From Bradysia coprophila (Eukaryota; Arthropoda; Insecta; Diptera; Sciaridae), in contig NW_023503555.1 of assembly GCF_014529535.1 (NCBI RefSeq), positions 744,001-808,000 on the forward strand: a stretch of 64,000 nt of DNA, read 5' to 3'. This document shows positions 10,786-23,732 of this stretch, in pieces. Positions within the stretch are counted from its first letter, which is position 1, and each line of letters begins with the position of its first letter. The position numbers and the translations under genes are program-made. Below the pieces are notes generated by a model. It did not search any database. It saw only the letters and a program-made list of their open reading frames with translations, and was not told where the DNA came from.

Positions 10786-13759
10786 TTTGTCGGAATTTCG
10801 CAATTTAATCCTGTAATTGTAGAGAATATGAGAAGTTAGCATTTGACAGATTGCGCTTTCACGAAAGTTTCTAAATTTTGAAGCGTAAATAGACATTTAC
10901 GAGGACATTCCATTATTCCACTACACTGAAAACTTTGAGTGGGTGCAGGCGGCGCAGGAGAGGTAATATTTGGGACGTTTCCTTTATTATTGTGCAATTT
11001 CTTCGTCGATGTCTATTCACGACTCAAAATTAAGGCACTTTCATCGAAGTGCACGAGTAATGGTAATTCTGTCTACTAAGGAGAACTTTATTCCAGAAAC
11101 AATTTTTGGGAAAACTTTTTCCTAAATTTTCCTAATATGCAAATTTCAATAAGGGTCAATTTAGAACTGGAACTGATTTAAGAAGTCTGTTTTTAGGTTC
11201 ATTTTCTTTTTGTGGCCCTAAGCTAGTCCAACAAGCGGTTCTTTTCTAATTTTTCAGGAATATCAGTAATTTCAACAAATTAATTCCTAAAAATTCTTGA
11301 ATTTTAGAATTTCAAGCACTTTCAGAAATTTTCGAGAATTTAATTCTTGAAAATTTCTGAAATTTTTAATTCGACAAGTTTCAAAAATTTGCAAAATTCG
11401 CTTTGTATAGTTTCGTAAAGCATTAGAACAATGAAGATTTTGGTCGAAATACGTTTTCTATGTCTTGTGTGTTTTGAGCTTTAAAGAATCAATTAATTTT
11501 TCATAAAGATTCTGTAACTATTTGGAACTCACCCGCGCTATTTCCTGTAACTGTTACTTATCCTTTCACAGACAACAAGTATATCACCATCGTTATCGAA
11601 TCTTTTACTTCGATTGTTTAATATTTAATATTTGGGCAAGTGTTAGATCCAAATCTTTTCATTTTCTATAACATAAATTTTTTACGGCTAGGTACGATTA
11701 CTAGCAGGGCCTGGAATTTTCAAGAATTTCGAGAATTTGCAAATATCCAAACACTGAGGAAAAAAGTTAAAAATCTCACCTGTAGCTGGTAATTTTGGCT
11801 CCAGTTAATCTACAATAGTTGCGACAGCTGTATTTTTTTAAGCGCCCCTACAGCTATTGTAGATTACCTGGAGTCAAAATTACCAGCTACAAGTGAGATT
11901 TTCCACTCTTTTTCCTCAGTGAACATAAATATTTGTCAGGTGTGAGAAATCACCTTTTGAAGTTCATCAAAATATCCGGCCTTTGACTGAAACATTATTT
12001 TTGTTATTTTCGAACAATGGTTAAGATATCTGTTCAATGAGCTTCCACACATATAATGTCCAGAGTCTTTAGCGACAGTAGTTCACAGACAAAAAACACT
12101 CTTTTTCGACCTTTGAATTTGGACATATAAGCAAAATGTCGCTAAAAAATATTTCCTATGGAGCCTGGGTCCACTTTCAAGAAAATCCCTTGAATGAAAA
12201 TTGAAATGATTTTTCACTTTCCTGCCTGAAATGTTTTTTATTGGCTTCCTGATAAAAGGTGCCACAACTATATTGCAAATATTCGGACGGTAACAACTAA
12301 AAGTTTAATCACTCTAATAGAATTTAAATGTTTTTACGAAATCTTTAAATCTTTTGAACATTTAATGTGCTCCAAGACCTTGATAATCGAAACCTGCCAT
12401 ATCTTCTTTACAATATTTGCGATTTTTTTTGGCATCAAGATAAAAACCAACTTTTTATGGATTGACTCTTGATTCTTGATGTTGATCATTTTCTTTTAAT
12501 TAAAAATTAACACATAAAACACACGCGACACATAAGCCGTTCGAGCTGAATTAATACTTTTGTTTCAATAATATTTTGTTTACTTACGTTATTGGTTGAA
12601 GTTGAAGGTCGAGGCAAGCAAAACCAAAAGAAGAGAATACTTTTAACAACGTTGTTAATGATCGTCCGCTACCTGCAGACTGCTTAATTTAATGGTCGGA
12701 TGGGTTGAAAAATAAAGTTGACCAACAAGTTGTCGCTCAAATGACTAAGCGATGGAAATTTGTGCATACGGTTGTTACTGGTTAGGTTATAGTAGATCAT
12801 CAAACATCTTACCTATATATGCAAATAATTTCTTTAATTGAGACCATCGACAGGGGTCGAAATACATTTGTATCTTTGCGTACCATCGTATTGAAAGTTA
12901 TAAAAAAGTTCATATTATCTGTATGCTCATTAATAAATATTTCTCTATTGATTTTTGGCATCGTTCAACCTCAAACATGAATGGGACCAACGCACTACGA
13001 TCACTCACGATTCCCAGCAAGAAGAATGATATATTCCTCTGGGCAACATGTGTACGAAAAGCCGATCACATGGAAGGTAAAATATTTCATTGCGCAGATT
13101 ATACCACAACTCTAGACTATTGACGCAAAATATTAGAAACTTCTTCGGGAATTCCCTGTAATTGATCGGGGGCTATTGACCAAATTTATTTTCAAACGAT
13201 ACAAATTTCATTTAGAAAACAAAAACTTGTTCTACTACGTACCTCGAAAAACCGTTCGGTCGCATTTATATCGTAGTTTGAAAAAAAGGGTTTTATTTTT
13301 CAGTACATTTTTCAAATATTGAAATATTCCACTTTTATGATGGCGCACTCAAGTCGCAGAAATAGTAGATTACATGGGATGCTGCGGAAATCATTCATTA
13401 CATGAGTGATTAATTTTGTGATACGAGTGAAACGTGAGAAACTGTTATTTTGGCAAGTGTAGAACGTACATATCCGAGCCGAAGGCGAGGTACACAACTA
13501 CACGAGTAAAAATACCAGTGTCCAAAGCGAGTTGCTTAAAACACACGAGTCAGTTCGCGAGTCTCATAAATTGTCACGAATTAATGAATCGTTGTTATTA
13601 CATGTGCATGTAATGAACACCTTCAGTGGTACATACTTACGTGGGTTTTCAAGTGATCGGAAAGATGACGCTTTTGAACGCTTTGCCGCAAATCAAACAT
13701 TTATGTGGTCGAGGTAGAGTACCAGCATGGTTTCTCAAACTGTTAAGTAACATTTCTCT
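10786..13759. other. Intergenic, repeat-bearing
   Basis: No supported gene. About 11255-11400 is a degenerate array of GAATTTTC/TTGAAAATT words that recurs near 52620-52750 and 54245-54400. A MITE lies at 11752-11921 (separate entry). The short frames here lack splice context or homology that I recognise. Confidence 0.35.
11752..11921. mobile_element. Palindromic MITE, CACTGAGGAAAAA ends
   Basis: 170-bp element whose two halves are near-perfect reverse complements: CACTGAGGAAAAA at the left and TTTTTCCTCAGTG at the right, with inner GTAGCTGGTAATTTTGGCTC against its complement. No coding capacity. Flanks share only AA, so the target duplication is not resolved. Confidence 0.75.
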
Positions 13760-14600
13760 ATTTTCTTGTAAACGCGATTTTTAACTTAATTTCAGCATCA
13801 ACGCTTGCTCTAAACTTCGATTTACATTCGTAAATGGTGGTTCCCACTTGGGCGTCGGGAAAATACACAGCATTCTTGCCGTCACTGTTCACTGAGTAAA
13901 TCATCGTAGAGGTAGTTTTCCCACCCTTGAAACTTTGTAACTTTGCCCAACGGCCAACGGTAATCTTTGTAACTAAACGCTAATGCTCTGGGTTTCGCTC
14001 GGATTTCGGGGTTTTGCATCGGATTATGTTTGTTGCTTCCGCACGCTTTTTCGATAAGTTTTCCTTGCAATTACAATCGTACTGATTCGGGTCGTTGATG
14101 TTGAGTTTTCCTAGTTCTCCAAGTTTACGAATGTAAAGTCTTACCGGATTTGCAGACTGTATATAAAATTGCGTTTCTATCCTTGGACGATGTTATCGAT
14201 ACTTCAACCACATGCTTCGAAAATTTGAAAACGTTTTCGACTTCCTTTTTTCGCTTGCAACACGTGCGCGTCTTGACGAACGCAGCAAACAGCACAGTCC
14301 GAATTCAATGTGAGCCGTCTCCGTTTTCTATTCAAATTATCTTTGCAACGGCAATCGAACTGATCCGGCATCCCACGGTTGCGTCGCCGTAAGTCTGCAA
14401 ACGATCGAACATGGCTCTTTCCGGATGAACATACGGTGTGCAGATCGACTTTGGTTCTTATGCCAACACGCCGGATTTTAATCGAAGCCTCCACGATTTC
14501 CTTCGAATACTTAAAGGCTTGTTCAAGGTATTTCTTCGTCCGACAAGACAAGCACAGTCTTTTAAATATGGCGTGGATACAACTTTGGTATGTTTCCATT
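13760..14600 (-). pseudogene. Tandem Cys-containing repeat units, unrecognised (gene or decayed gene)
   Basis: Read on the minus strand, two units of about 100 codons follow each other. Unit 1 contains FKYSKEIVEASI, VCSSGKS and QFDCRCKDNLNRKRR. Unit 2 contains FKFSKHVVEVSI, YTVCKSGKT and QYDCNCKENLSKKR. The pairwise match is clear at protein level. A further stretch (TMIYSVNSDGKNAVYFPDA, IYECKSKF) follows. The units are not in one continuous frame, and a TAG falls inside the third part. Either introns or a non-coding state would explain this. I do not recognise the family. No signal peptide exon was found. Confidence 0.35.
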
Positions 14601-15053
14601 GTTATATTCTTTATAAATTTACGAAAAACGATTTTTTTTAGTAGTTAATTGGGCTCTAGTCAACGAGTAACTACAATACAGATATATATTGCAACCGGCT
14701 TATATAGACTTTTCTCACATACAAATGTTTCCTCCGTGCAAAAGTCCATGCTTCACACACTCAAAAAAAAGTAACATTCTCCGCGCAAAATTCCATGCGT
14801 TGGACCCAAACATGTCAACGACATTCCGCATGTGATAATGGATTAAAAGTCTTTTATGTGAGAGAGAATATTCGTATTGTCGTTTCACGTCAGAATTATA
14901 CTCGTGCGATCTTTGCAAAAATATCTTTAAATGTCATTTAAAAGTGAACATGGCCCCATATTTTGTACTGCGGAGATTGATAAGTGTGGCGCTGCAAATT
15001 TGTGCGGTGTTGCATTTGGCGGAAGAAACGCAACAAATTACATGAGACAAAAG
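14601..15053. other. Intergenic, no gene recognised
   Basis: AT-rich stretch before the first foldback of this region; no supported feature. Confidence 0.3.
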
Positions 15054-15512
15054 ACAATCCACGCCATTAGTCGTATAAATCCACGCCATCAGTCGTATAA
15101 ATTTATACGTCAGAGAGAGCTTTTTTCCCCTTTGTTACGATCTGTCAGTTTTTATATTTTGCGATTTAGTATGGAAATGAAAACTAAAATTGAGATATCT
15201 TTGCTGTTTTAAGTGGTTTTTTATATTTTTTGGACCAAAATGTTTTAAAATGTGTTTGGAATCGATTGGAAATAACAGATTGTGTGAAAATATTTTTTTC
15301 TATTTTATTATTTTATTAATGTCAATTCCAAACACACTTTAAAACATTTTGTACCAAAAAAATATGAAAAACAACTTAAAACAGCAAAGATATCTCAATT
15401 TTAGTTTTCATTTCCATACTAAATCGCAAAATCGAAAAACTGACAGATCGTAACAAAGGGGAAAAAAGCTCTCTCTGACGTATAAATTTATACGACTAAT
15501 GGCGTGGATTGT
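15054..15512. mobile_element. Foldback MITE, about 200-bp arms, ACAATCCACGCC ends
   Basis: ACAATCCACGCCATTAGTCG at the left is matched by the inverted CGACTAATGGCGTGGATTGT ending at 15512, and the arms stay complementary for about 200 bp (for example TTTAGTATGGAAATGAAAAC against its complement). The left arm carries a 23-bp internal duplication of its tip (15057-15100). A second, right-truncated copy lies at 30595-30882. No coding capacity. Confidence 0.85.
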
Positions 15513-15939
15513 GTGAAAAGGTTAAATTATTCCATTTGACTTTCTTTCCATATGACAGAGGCAATATTCTACTGCTGAGCTAGGTGCTTTGGTTAAAGCG
15601 GATGTTATTTACATTTTTTTAATAAATAACTGAATGATTACATTCGTTGGTCTCGTCATTGGTACTTGAAGTTGATTAACCAGTAATCGTTTTTAATTAG
15701 GACTGGACTTGGATTCAAGCATTGCCATCAAATACTAAAAGTTCTGTAAATTCCAAAGTTATAGGTAGGTGTGACGTGCAAAACACAGATACAAAATACA
15801 GACACGAAATTGTTATTGCAGTTTCAGCTCAGGGCCGTAGCATCTCCCGGGCAAGAACGGAATGCTTCATGTATACGCTTTTACGAGGATGATTCACCCG
15901 AGCATAGTTATTTGTTGACCTAGACCACAAGACACCCGA

Positions 15940-16665
15940 GAACATGAAATTTCCCACTTTTCTTCCGAGGTTAACACAACGTTTTTACAACAAAGGCTTC
16001 CAAAGTTCCATCTGAGGGGAGAAAATGACTATTTTCCATCTTAATCCCATATTTATGTACGCTATTTTCAAAACAAAGTTTAACAGCATGAAATAATGCG
16101 TTTTTTATCTCCATAGGGAAACACACCAGTAAATAAAATAATCTCTCAGTTTCTTAGCTTTATAATAGTTATATGTTTACCAAGGGAATAAAATAGGACA
16201 TTCCAACAAGAGCATAGTCTTGCAGCCAAAGAGGACAGAAAATCGTTCGAGTTCGAATTTTCTATTATCTTCTAGATGTGAACAAAAACGAATCAAAAAC
16301 ATCAATTTGTTACATAATTTTTCAAAACCAAAAAAGTGACCGTTCGGGGTAGAAAAATCCTACTTCATTCTCTGTCAAAACAAGCGGGGAGAAAAGAGAC
16401 ATTTTTTCGCTCGAACAGTTATCAGACAAATCTTCATTTTCTCAGTGCTTGAGTGGAGTAAATAAGGTTTTCACAACGCAGGCAGACGAGAAAACAGTCA
16501 TCTTCTCACCTTGCCGCAACTTCGGGAGTTTTGGTGGTAAAAAACATTGTGTTGACTATACTCTGACCGCAAGCAATACCCACAAACTGCAATTTCCAAC
16601 TTTTATTTTTCCCTTTGTGAACAAAAAACTATTTCATGCTGCGGGGACGAAAATGAGGTCAACTC
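15940..16665. mobile_element. Degenerate foldback element related to the hairpin family
   Basis: GTTAACACAACG (about 15971) with its following bases, including GAGAAAATGACTATTTTCC, is mirrored by GAGAAAACAGTCATCTTCTC and CATTGTGTTGAC near 16490-16557. Outer parts CATGAAATTTCC and CATGCTGCGGGG also pair. The arms are clearly diverged. The end words resemble the GGCCCGAAGCATGAAA edge of the 28-kb repeats. Confidence 0.55.
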
Positions 16666-17138
16666 TTTGACAAGTATCGTGCGGTCATTAATTTACCTAA
16701 CTATTGTGTCATATACAACCAATTAATGTCGTATTATCATCAGATGAGGGTAATAATAATAAGAAAAATCTCGATTCAAATCTGAAACAAACTTTCTTAA
16801 TGTAACTAAACTCATACAAGCGATATCTCATCATTAATTCCACACTCGTGCGAAATGGCTCGTTTATATTCTTGTGGCAAACATCCAACTAGTTTTTTTT
16901 TCCCTTACACAACTGGATTACCCTTACCAATAAAGGAACACAAAGTTGCAAACATTCAATCAAATTTTCATATCGGAAAAATGGAAAAATATTTTTTTTA
17001 AATTTAGTTGATGGAACCCATCGCGTCACTTTCGAAAGAAAATTCAATTGGAAAATGAGAGGTGAGTTTATTGAAAATTGTTAAAATTCTGTATTTCAAA
17101 TACGAAAACGGAAGAAGAAACATAATAAAATCCGACGC
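16666..17138. other. Intergenic, 3' flank of the helicase gene
   Basis: AT-rich; no gene. The helicase poly(A) site should lie here on the minus strand, but no single signal stands out. Confidence 0.3.
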
Positions 17139-19868
17139 TCAAAAGTACTGCGGATAGTTCTTCTGTAACTGTGCGAAAAACGCCGGCGAATATTCCTTAA
17201 TCCATTGCCATTTCGTTTCGACCACACCAACCATAAAAGCTTTCGAAGTTTCCATCACTTCATGAAATATTACCCACTCTGGTAACGGTTGCTTCTTGAA
17301 GAGCGAACTGGATGGATGCAAAAAGAGATCTTTACGCTCGCCACTAGAGCTCAGCTTTTCGTAGGCATACGTTGAGCGCTTCCTGGCAAGTTGAAAGAAG
17401 TAGCCGGCAGTGAATGCTTTGCAAATATTTTCACGGAGTTGATGCAGTTTGCACGTTGACATTTCGTCGCCCTTCTTCGTTAGCAGCCGGTTACTATAAA
17501 TGGGTGCAGCGAAATGGTATTTTTGATTATATTGGCAATCGGATGAAATGTTAAAGAAAAGCTTTGTCTTACTCAATCATAATGTTCTTCAATTGATCTC
17601 TAATTTCTTCGGCTTCGGCAAGAAATCTGAACTGAATGAAATTCTGCTCACACCAATCTTCGCTCTTCTTATTGTTCACCCATTCGTCGTAAATTTTCAG
17701 AAAGGTTAGGTGGTCGCCTTCTACAGCATGAAAACGCTGTCTCTTACTGAAGACAATGTCGTCATTCCTCTTCTTGCGTATAAACAAATGTTGATGCTGG
17801 GTGCTCAATAGTGACACGATTTTCAAAACTTCTTTGGAACAACCTAGGTCCGCCGACGCAATGAGTACTTTCGCTAACGGAGGATCCAATGGATAGTAAG
17901 ACATTTGTCGGCCCAACGGAGTTATGGACAATTTATCGTCCACAGCAGACAGATCTTTGAGAGAGATCAATGCCTCTCCAATAGCGTCTGTTGCGGGAGG
18001 ATCGACGAAGTCAAATTTTAATGGGTTTGTGACACCCATTGCAAGCAAGTCCAATACGACCGATTCGACATTAGAACGCTGAATGTCCGGTACTGGTGCA
18101 TCTTTGAATCGGTTGTACATTTCTTCGGAGTATAAGCGATAACACTTTCCGGGCTGCGTTCGCCCGGCTCGACCTTGCCGTTGAATGGCTTGGAATTTCG
18201 TAATCGGAACTTTCACCAACGTTTCGATCTTTGTCGAGTAATTGTATCGCCTCTCTTTTACGTAGCCACAGTCGATGACAAACACTATTCCGTCAATAGT
18301 TACGGAAGTTTCGGCAACATTTGTAGCTAATACAATCTGTGAAGCATGGGGTGATAGGTGAATTGTTGCCAGAATTTTTGGAGCGCGAAAGTCGACCTAC
18401 CTTGCGATATCCAGGAGGGGTAACATCGAAAATTTTTTGTTGCTTCTCGAATGGTAACGTACCATAACACGGCACAATAATCATTTCCAATGAATTTCGG
18501 GTCTTTGTTGAATGGTGTTCCAGTGAATCGAACACTGTTTCAATTTCGTCCTGTCCTGTCAGAAAAACCAAAATGTCTCCTAGGAAAAAGGTAATCAAAA
18601 GTTCAACAGGAATCAAGATCTCGACAAGAAATTCAGTTCAAATGCAATTTTACCGCTATTCGTTCCTTGATGCAGTTTTAGAATAGTGTTGGTTATGCTT
18701 TGCATATAGTTAAAACTCGGCTCGTAGATCACGTCGACGTCATAGCTCTTCCCAGCCACTTTAAAAACTGGCGCATCATCGAAAAATTTCGAAAACTTTT
18801 CATCTTCTAACGTTGCTGAACTTATGATGACCTTTAGATTGGGACGTTTTATTGCGATCCTCTTTAGCAGGCCTGAAAGTGGACGTTTCAGACCATTACA
18901 TTCAAAACTTCTTAAATTTAACTCAGAGCCGGACTGACCATAATGACGATTGTGCCTTTACCTTTTCGGTTGAGAATCTTACATTGGCCTCTCTTTTAAC
19001 TAAATCTATCCTATCACTGCCCTATGCGCCTTTCGACAACCAATCCGACCCTGATTAAACTTACCGAAACAAACATCCGTATGTATGCTTCGTTCGTGCG
19101 CCTCGTCGATCATAATCACTGAATACGAATCAAGATTCGGTTCCGCTTGAATGCAGTCCTTCACCAATAATCCATCAGTCATGTACTTTAGTATCGTTTT
19201 CGACGATATGCAACTCTCAAACCGAACGGCAAATCCAACTGACGTACCCAGCTTAACGCCCAATTCCATTGCAACTCGTTCGGCAAGAGACTTTGCTGCA
19301 ACACGACGGGGCTGTGTAATGCCGATCGTGAGTCCATCACTGTTTAATCCAGCTTCGGCTAGATATTGTGGAATTTGGCTGGATTTTCCGGAACCGGTTT
19401 CACCCACAACAATGACGAACTGATTGTTTTCGATGAGTTCGAGCAGATCATCTCTGACTGAGTATATCGGCAGAGAACGTTTGTGTTCAAGAATTTCATG
19501 AGGCACGTTTTCCGTGCGGAACACCTTCGGCTTTTTTAACCCCTCATTTCTTTTCGCTTCTTTACTCAGTTCCAACGCCTGTACAAATTTTATCAGTTCA
19601 TCGTCATGAACAGATGGAGTAGGAGCTACATTTTCGAAAGCATTATTGAGGACAGAAGCCTCTGTATAGACAATTAAGAGCTTAATATTAACTGTTTTGA
19701 TAAACAAATTGTGCACTAACCCTGAGTGTGATTCGTTGACTTCACCGGTTCCACTTGCTTGCTAATCGGCCTAGTAAATTTAGCCGTATAAGTTGTATGC
19801 TTATTACTGCCACAGATCTCTGACTCGCTCGAACGATTAGCTGGGTAACCCCCTGGTTTCTTAAACAT
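17139..19868 (-). CDS. DEAH-box (DHX family) RNA helicase, complete
   Basis: Six exons give 753 residues: 19868-19721, 19661-19065, 18872-18654, 18579-18401, 18336-17573, 17493-17139. All introns are GT-AG and the total is a multiple of three. Motifs in order: I GETGSGKS, Ia TQPRRVAA, II DEAH, III SSATLE, IV region FLTGQDEIE, V LATNVAETS, VI QRQGRAGR. These are followed by the winged-helix/ratchet (HA2) region and an OB-fold end (FLHPSSSLF, PEWVIFHE). Such enzymes use ATP to unwind RNA or remodel RNPs in splicing, ribosome biogenesis or RNA sensing. The short N-terminus lacks S1 or other added domains, which argues against DHX8 itself. The size resembles the DHX33/DHX35/DHX40 group, but I cannot assign the orthologue. 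Confidence 0.93.
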
Positions 19869-20164
19869 GTTTATTCAGTTAATCTGAACACCCGTCCAAA
19901 ATTATCGCCAGTCAAACTGTGAAAAATTGCAATTGGAATGACGTTAGAAATTCAATTTCAGAATCAATGTGAACCTGGATTGAAGAAACGCAAATGTTAC
20001 TTTTAACGTTCATTGTTAACGGAGTCATCGAGCAAGATCAAGTTATTAAAAAAAATCGTCAGAAAAATGGATTCGTGAGCCCAAAATGTGTGAGGCTCGT
20101 GTTAGGACCCATAGCAGACGAAACCACCAATCCCATAATTTTGCTTCTTTAACTGCCAACGAAA
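19869..20164. other. Intergenic, helicase promoter side
   Basis: Contains the 5' flank of the helicase gene; no TATA-like element stands out and no other gene is seen. Confidence 0.3.
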
Positions 20165-20600
20165 GGCCTGAAGAACAATGAAAGTAGATAAGTAGCACGG
20201 CAGAGTAAAGTTAACCAGGCAGGAGTCGACGTGACGTTTGACAAGGGACCTGAATAATCTAGTAGCCCTATATTTTTTGCGAATAAAATTTTTCAATTTA
20301 TGTCAGTGTTCATTTGAGTTCATTTTCATACAGTGTATTAGGTCCCTTATTTGACGTTTCGAAAATGAACCGCTCCTGCCAGGTCTACTTTTACTCTGCC
20401 GTGTAAGTAGGTATGGCCAGTCCATACAAGTCGGCGCACATACGGATTTGCATGGCGCCACCTCAAACGAACTCATTTCTAGTGGAAATTTGCACTAGAA
20501 ATGAGTTCGTTTGAGGTGGCGCCATGCAAATCCGGATGTGCTCCGGCTAGAACAAATTTGAACGTTTGGCCATACCTATCTATTTACTTTCATTGCTGAA
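20165..20600. mobile_element. Hairpin transposon interrupted by a second MITE
   Basis: The inner hairpin 20409-20577 (AGGTATGGCCA...TGGCCATACCT) has near-perfect arms containing CACCTCAAACGAACTCATTT and its complement. Its palindrome continues outward: GAACAATGAAAGTAGATAAG left of 20196 pairs with the inverted bases of CTATCTATTTACTTTCATTG at about 20576-20595. The left continuation is separated from the hairpin only by the CACGGCAGAG MITE (20196-20403). Removing that MITE with one target copy restores a continuous palindrome. Confidence 0.75.
20196..20403 (+). mobile_element. MITE, CACGGCAGAG ends, 7-bp target duplication
   Basis: 208-bp element with terminal inverted repeats CACGGCAGAGTAAA / TTTACTCTGCCGTG. 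It is flanked by a perfect TAAGTAG duplication (20189-20195 and 20404-20410). A second copy in the opposite orientation is at 49221-49422. Non-autonomous; a 7-bp target size does not by itself fix the superfamily. Confidence 0.9.
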
Positions 20601-20660
20601 GAAGTGAATTGTGAACAAACAACGCACTCCAATAACGTTCTTGGATTGCGTTGGAACTAA

Positions 20661-20898
20661 TAGGAGAATGATGTTTAGAAACTGAGAAGAAATGTAATAG
20701 AGTTTTTCCATATTTTAGTACATTCTGTCATAAAATTGCTGCTGTCACTGCGCTTATTTTCATGTGAACCAACTTCACTGCTGTGACATTTCATAGGAAT
20801 GAATCAATGTGAAGTTGTATCACAAAAAAATAGTCCAGTAAGAATGAAGTACTATAAAAGAATGTGGCGCCTCTACAGGCCTACCGACTATGCGAATA
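20661..20898 (+). mobile_element. MITE copy, family shared with 41584-41821
   Basis: Nearly identical over about 238 bp to 41584-41821. It is internally palindromic around CATGTGAACCAACTTCACTG and TGTGAAGTTG, and carries GTACATTC/GAATGAAGTAC inverted words. The identity between copies suggests recent spread. Related, more diverged copies lie in 22360-22830. Confidence 0.75.
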
Positions 20899-22359
20899 GT
20901 TAATGATTGTTTGTCTCTCAAAAAATTCTAGAGACTTGGAACGTGGAACCATAAGATTATCAGTAGTACAATTATATAGAATAGCATACAGAGTTTATTT
21001 TTGCAGCCAATAATTACAGTGCATTGGGTGCATTGATAGTGGAGATAAAAGAGAAAACGAGTACAAAAATAACTTTACACATACCACTCGGACTCCCTGT
21101 GATTGCACTTCAATGTATAATAAAATGGAAATAGTAGAGCGATTGTGTCGTTGAATTAATTTTTTTCAATAAGTACACCGCAGTTCAAGTCACTTTTGTT
21201 TCCTATCCTCGACTATACAAGAAACTAAGACGTCCACTGAAATTATGCTCTAAAATTAGTTCTCAATTATTGTAACTCATTTATGCTTTCAGCATATGTG
21301 AGTGTGAGATGTACGATAGAAAACAGGGCTGTACCGAGAAACTTTAATCTTAGGGTGGGATCAAATAGACCTTTGACGAGGTTAGCTGTTCAGCGTTTTA
21401 CAGTTTTATCAGATCCAAATCGTTCTACTTATTGTGAGCAAAGTAAACGTAAAGAGCGTCGTTTCAATTACACTTTTAGTGTGGAATAGAAGAAATGGTA
21501 AGTGGATGCTATTTTAACTTGGCAAACATGTGGAACGAATGAAACAAGCAAAACCTACAATAAGTAAAAAAAAAATATCTTGAGTTGAGTTTACCTTGAA
21601 ATTTCTTTAGATACGAAAACGGTATTAATCCCTTCAAAATTCTGGTATCCTGTCCAGCCCTGTCAATTTTATGCATGAATATAATATTATTCATTTGCTC
21701 TTGAAACAAAGACGCGAGTAAAAAAAAAATAAACAAAAACTATAGTTAATGCAACATGAAGTCCGATAAGGAGAAATTACTGAGTCAGCAGTAATACATG
21801 TACACGATTATGTGTACTTAAATTTAGGATAGCTGGATATGAATTGAAATATTTATTTTTTAAACATTTCTTTAGGCTTCGCTGAATTGAGTTTTTTTTT
21901 TAATTGTAAATATGAAATGTCGTCGTTCATAACAGATATAGTGAAATGTATCGTTCATCTGGCACCAATAATTTTCCAATGTTCAAAAAAATTGTTTTAC
22001 ATTTCCTATAAGAAGCCCTTAGGAAAGAAGGCCTGTAGAGGCGCCACAATTTTTTTAATACTTCATTCCTCGCGCCAATACTCTCTCTAGCATCCAAACT
22101 CTCTCAAAAAATCGCTTTAGGGGGGAAAATAAGTTTGAGAAACGCTGATTTTTAATATGGCTTCAAAACAACAACAACAACACCAGCGAACAAAGTAGCA
22201 GTGATTCATAAACGTATTTACCACCTTAATAATTGTAGTTTGGTTGCTAGGGAGGGTATTGCTCGCGCTCTATTTTTTGGTGAAATACCTTCACTCTGAT
22301 TTTAGAGGGATAATAGGGATAATCGTATGACGATCACCCATGTCAACAAACCAACAATA
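20899..22359. other. Intergenic, no gene recognised
   Basis: AT-rich sequence with fragments of the neighbouring MITE family (a CTGTAGAGGCGCC / ACTTCATTC end at about 22030-22075). The open frames here show no recognisable protein family. Confidence 0.35.
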
Positions 22360-22830
22360 GGGAAATGATTTTTAGAAACTCACGATTAATACACTTTTGT
22401 ATAGAGTTTTGTTTTACATTTCTAGTACATTTCTTTTGTAGAAAATAGAGTGCAAGGAATGAAGTACTGAAAAAATGTAGCGCCTCTACAGGTCAACCGA
22501 GGTTTAATATATCAAAGAAATGTCATAGCATTGAAGTTGGTAACAGTATGACAACTATGTGCTAGATAAATGTAATAGAATTACACAAAAATCTGAAACA
22601 TTTGGAATGCAGAGTCCAAACTATATTTCCATATCCCCCAGGATTGGTAAGTTTTCGAATCTTTCAGTACATTCTGTCATAAAATTACTGCTGTCATTGC
22701 GCTTATTTTCATGTGAACCAACTTCATATGGTGACATTTGTTCTGTAATGACAAATGTGAAGTTGGTTCACATGAAAATAAGCCGCAGAGAATGAAGTAC
22801 TATGAAAAAAATGTTTCGCATCTACAGGCC
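22360..22830. repeat. Two diverged copies of the 20.7-kb MITE family
   Basis: About 22430-22500 and 22660-22830 carry the same GAATGAAGTACT ... GCATCTACAGGCCAAC end and the GTGAAGTTGGTTCACATGAA arm. The second copy is a clean hairpin: GCTTATTTTCATGTGAACCA (about 22700) pairs with TGGTTCACATGAAAATAAGC (about 22765). Confidence 0.65.
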
Positions 22831-23732
22831 AACCCACTTGTCCCAAAAGTGTATACAAATTCATTAATTTCAGAGCCATTCATTTAAGCAAATCGAATGG
22901 AAGACGATAATATTATGTGAAAGTATGGTCTCACTATGAGGTCTGTGAAACGATTATCCATCATTTATTATGACTTGGTAATTAAATAGCTTAAGTAATC
23001 TTGGGAAAATAATGAATTTCCTATCCCACTCGGACTGTTGATTCTGCCTAATTTAGAAATGGTATTTTTGGAATTCCGAGTGGAGATTAAATTGAATAAT
23101 GAAGATTCACGGTCACGCTTTAAATTTCGAGTACTTCAACATAAGCACTTACACTTACATGGTACTTCATGTAGGACTCCTAACAAAATACCTTAATGAA
23201 AATTTTGATCAAAAGATTTGATAATTGTGAACCTGAAGCGAAGCCGAGGTTTACCAAACATCTTATGCGTAAAATTTCAGTTCGTGCACAAGTTTGGAAG
23301 ATTCCAAGTAAGGCGTGATTTTGTGACTGTTTCACACATTGACCGTTAAGATGTATCTGTCTCTTTCACACTTGAGTGATGGAGTTAGTTCCCTTAAATG
23401 TAACATGGATAGCCAATGTATTTTAAGCGCTTTGGTTACACTACTGAACATAATACGTTTTTCAAAGGATTGCTTGAAATGTATAGACAAATCAAAGAGT
23501 TTGCTGACTCAAAGAATGGGTGTGTCTCCCATTGTATCACACATTTACTCTGATCGAATACTTTTTCCTATTCTCAATGTCAAAAATAGAATTCTTAACA
23601 GAAAACTCTGAATGCTGCAATCAAAATATTTATTTACTTTGAATTCTTTTGAATCTCATATAAACATCAGTTCGGTCATTTTTCAGATTTTTAAAGAACA
23701 AAAAAAATCATAAAATGTTCGCTCAACGAACA
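22831..23732. other. Intergenic, no gene recognised
   Basis: No supported feature. A 90-codon open frame at 23339-23611 has no recognisable family and no splice support. Confidence 0.3.
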
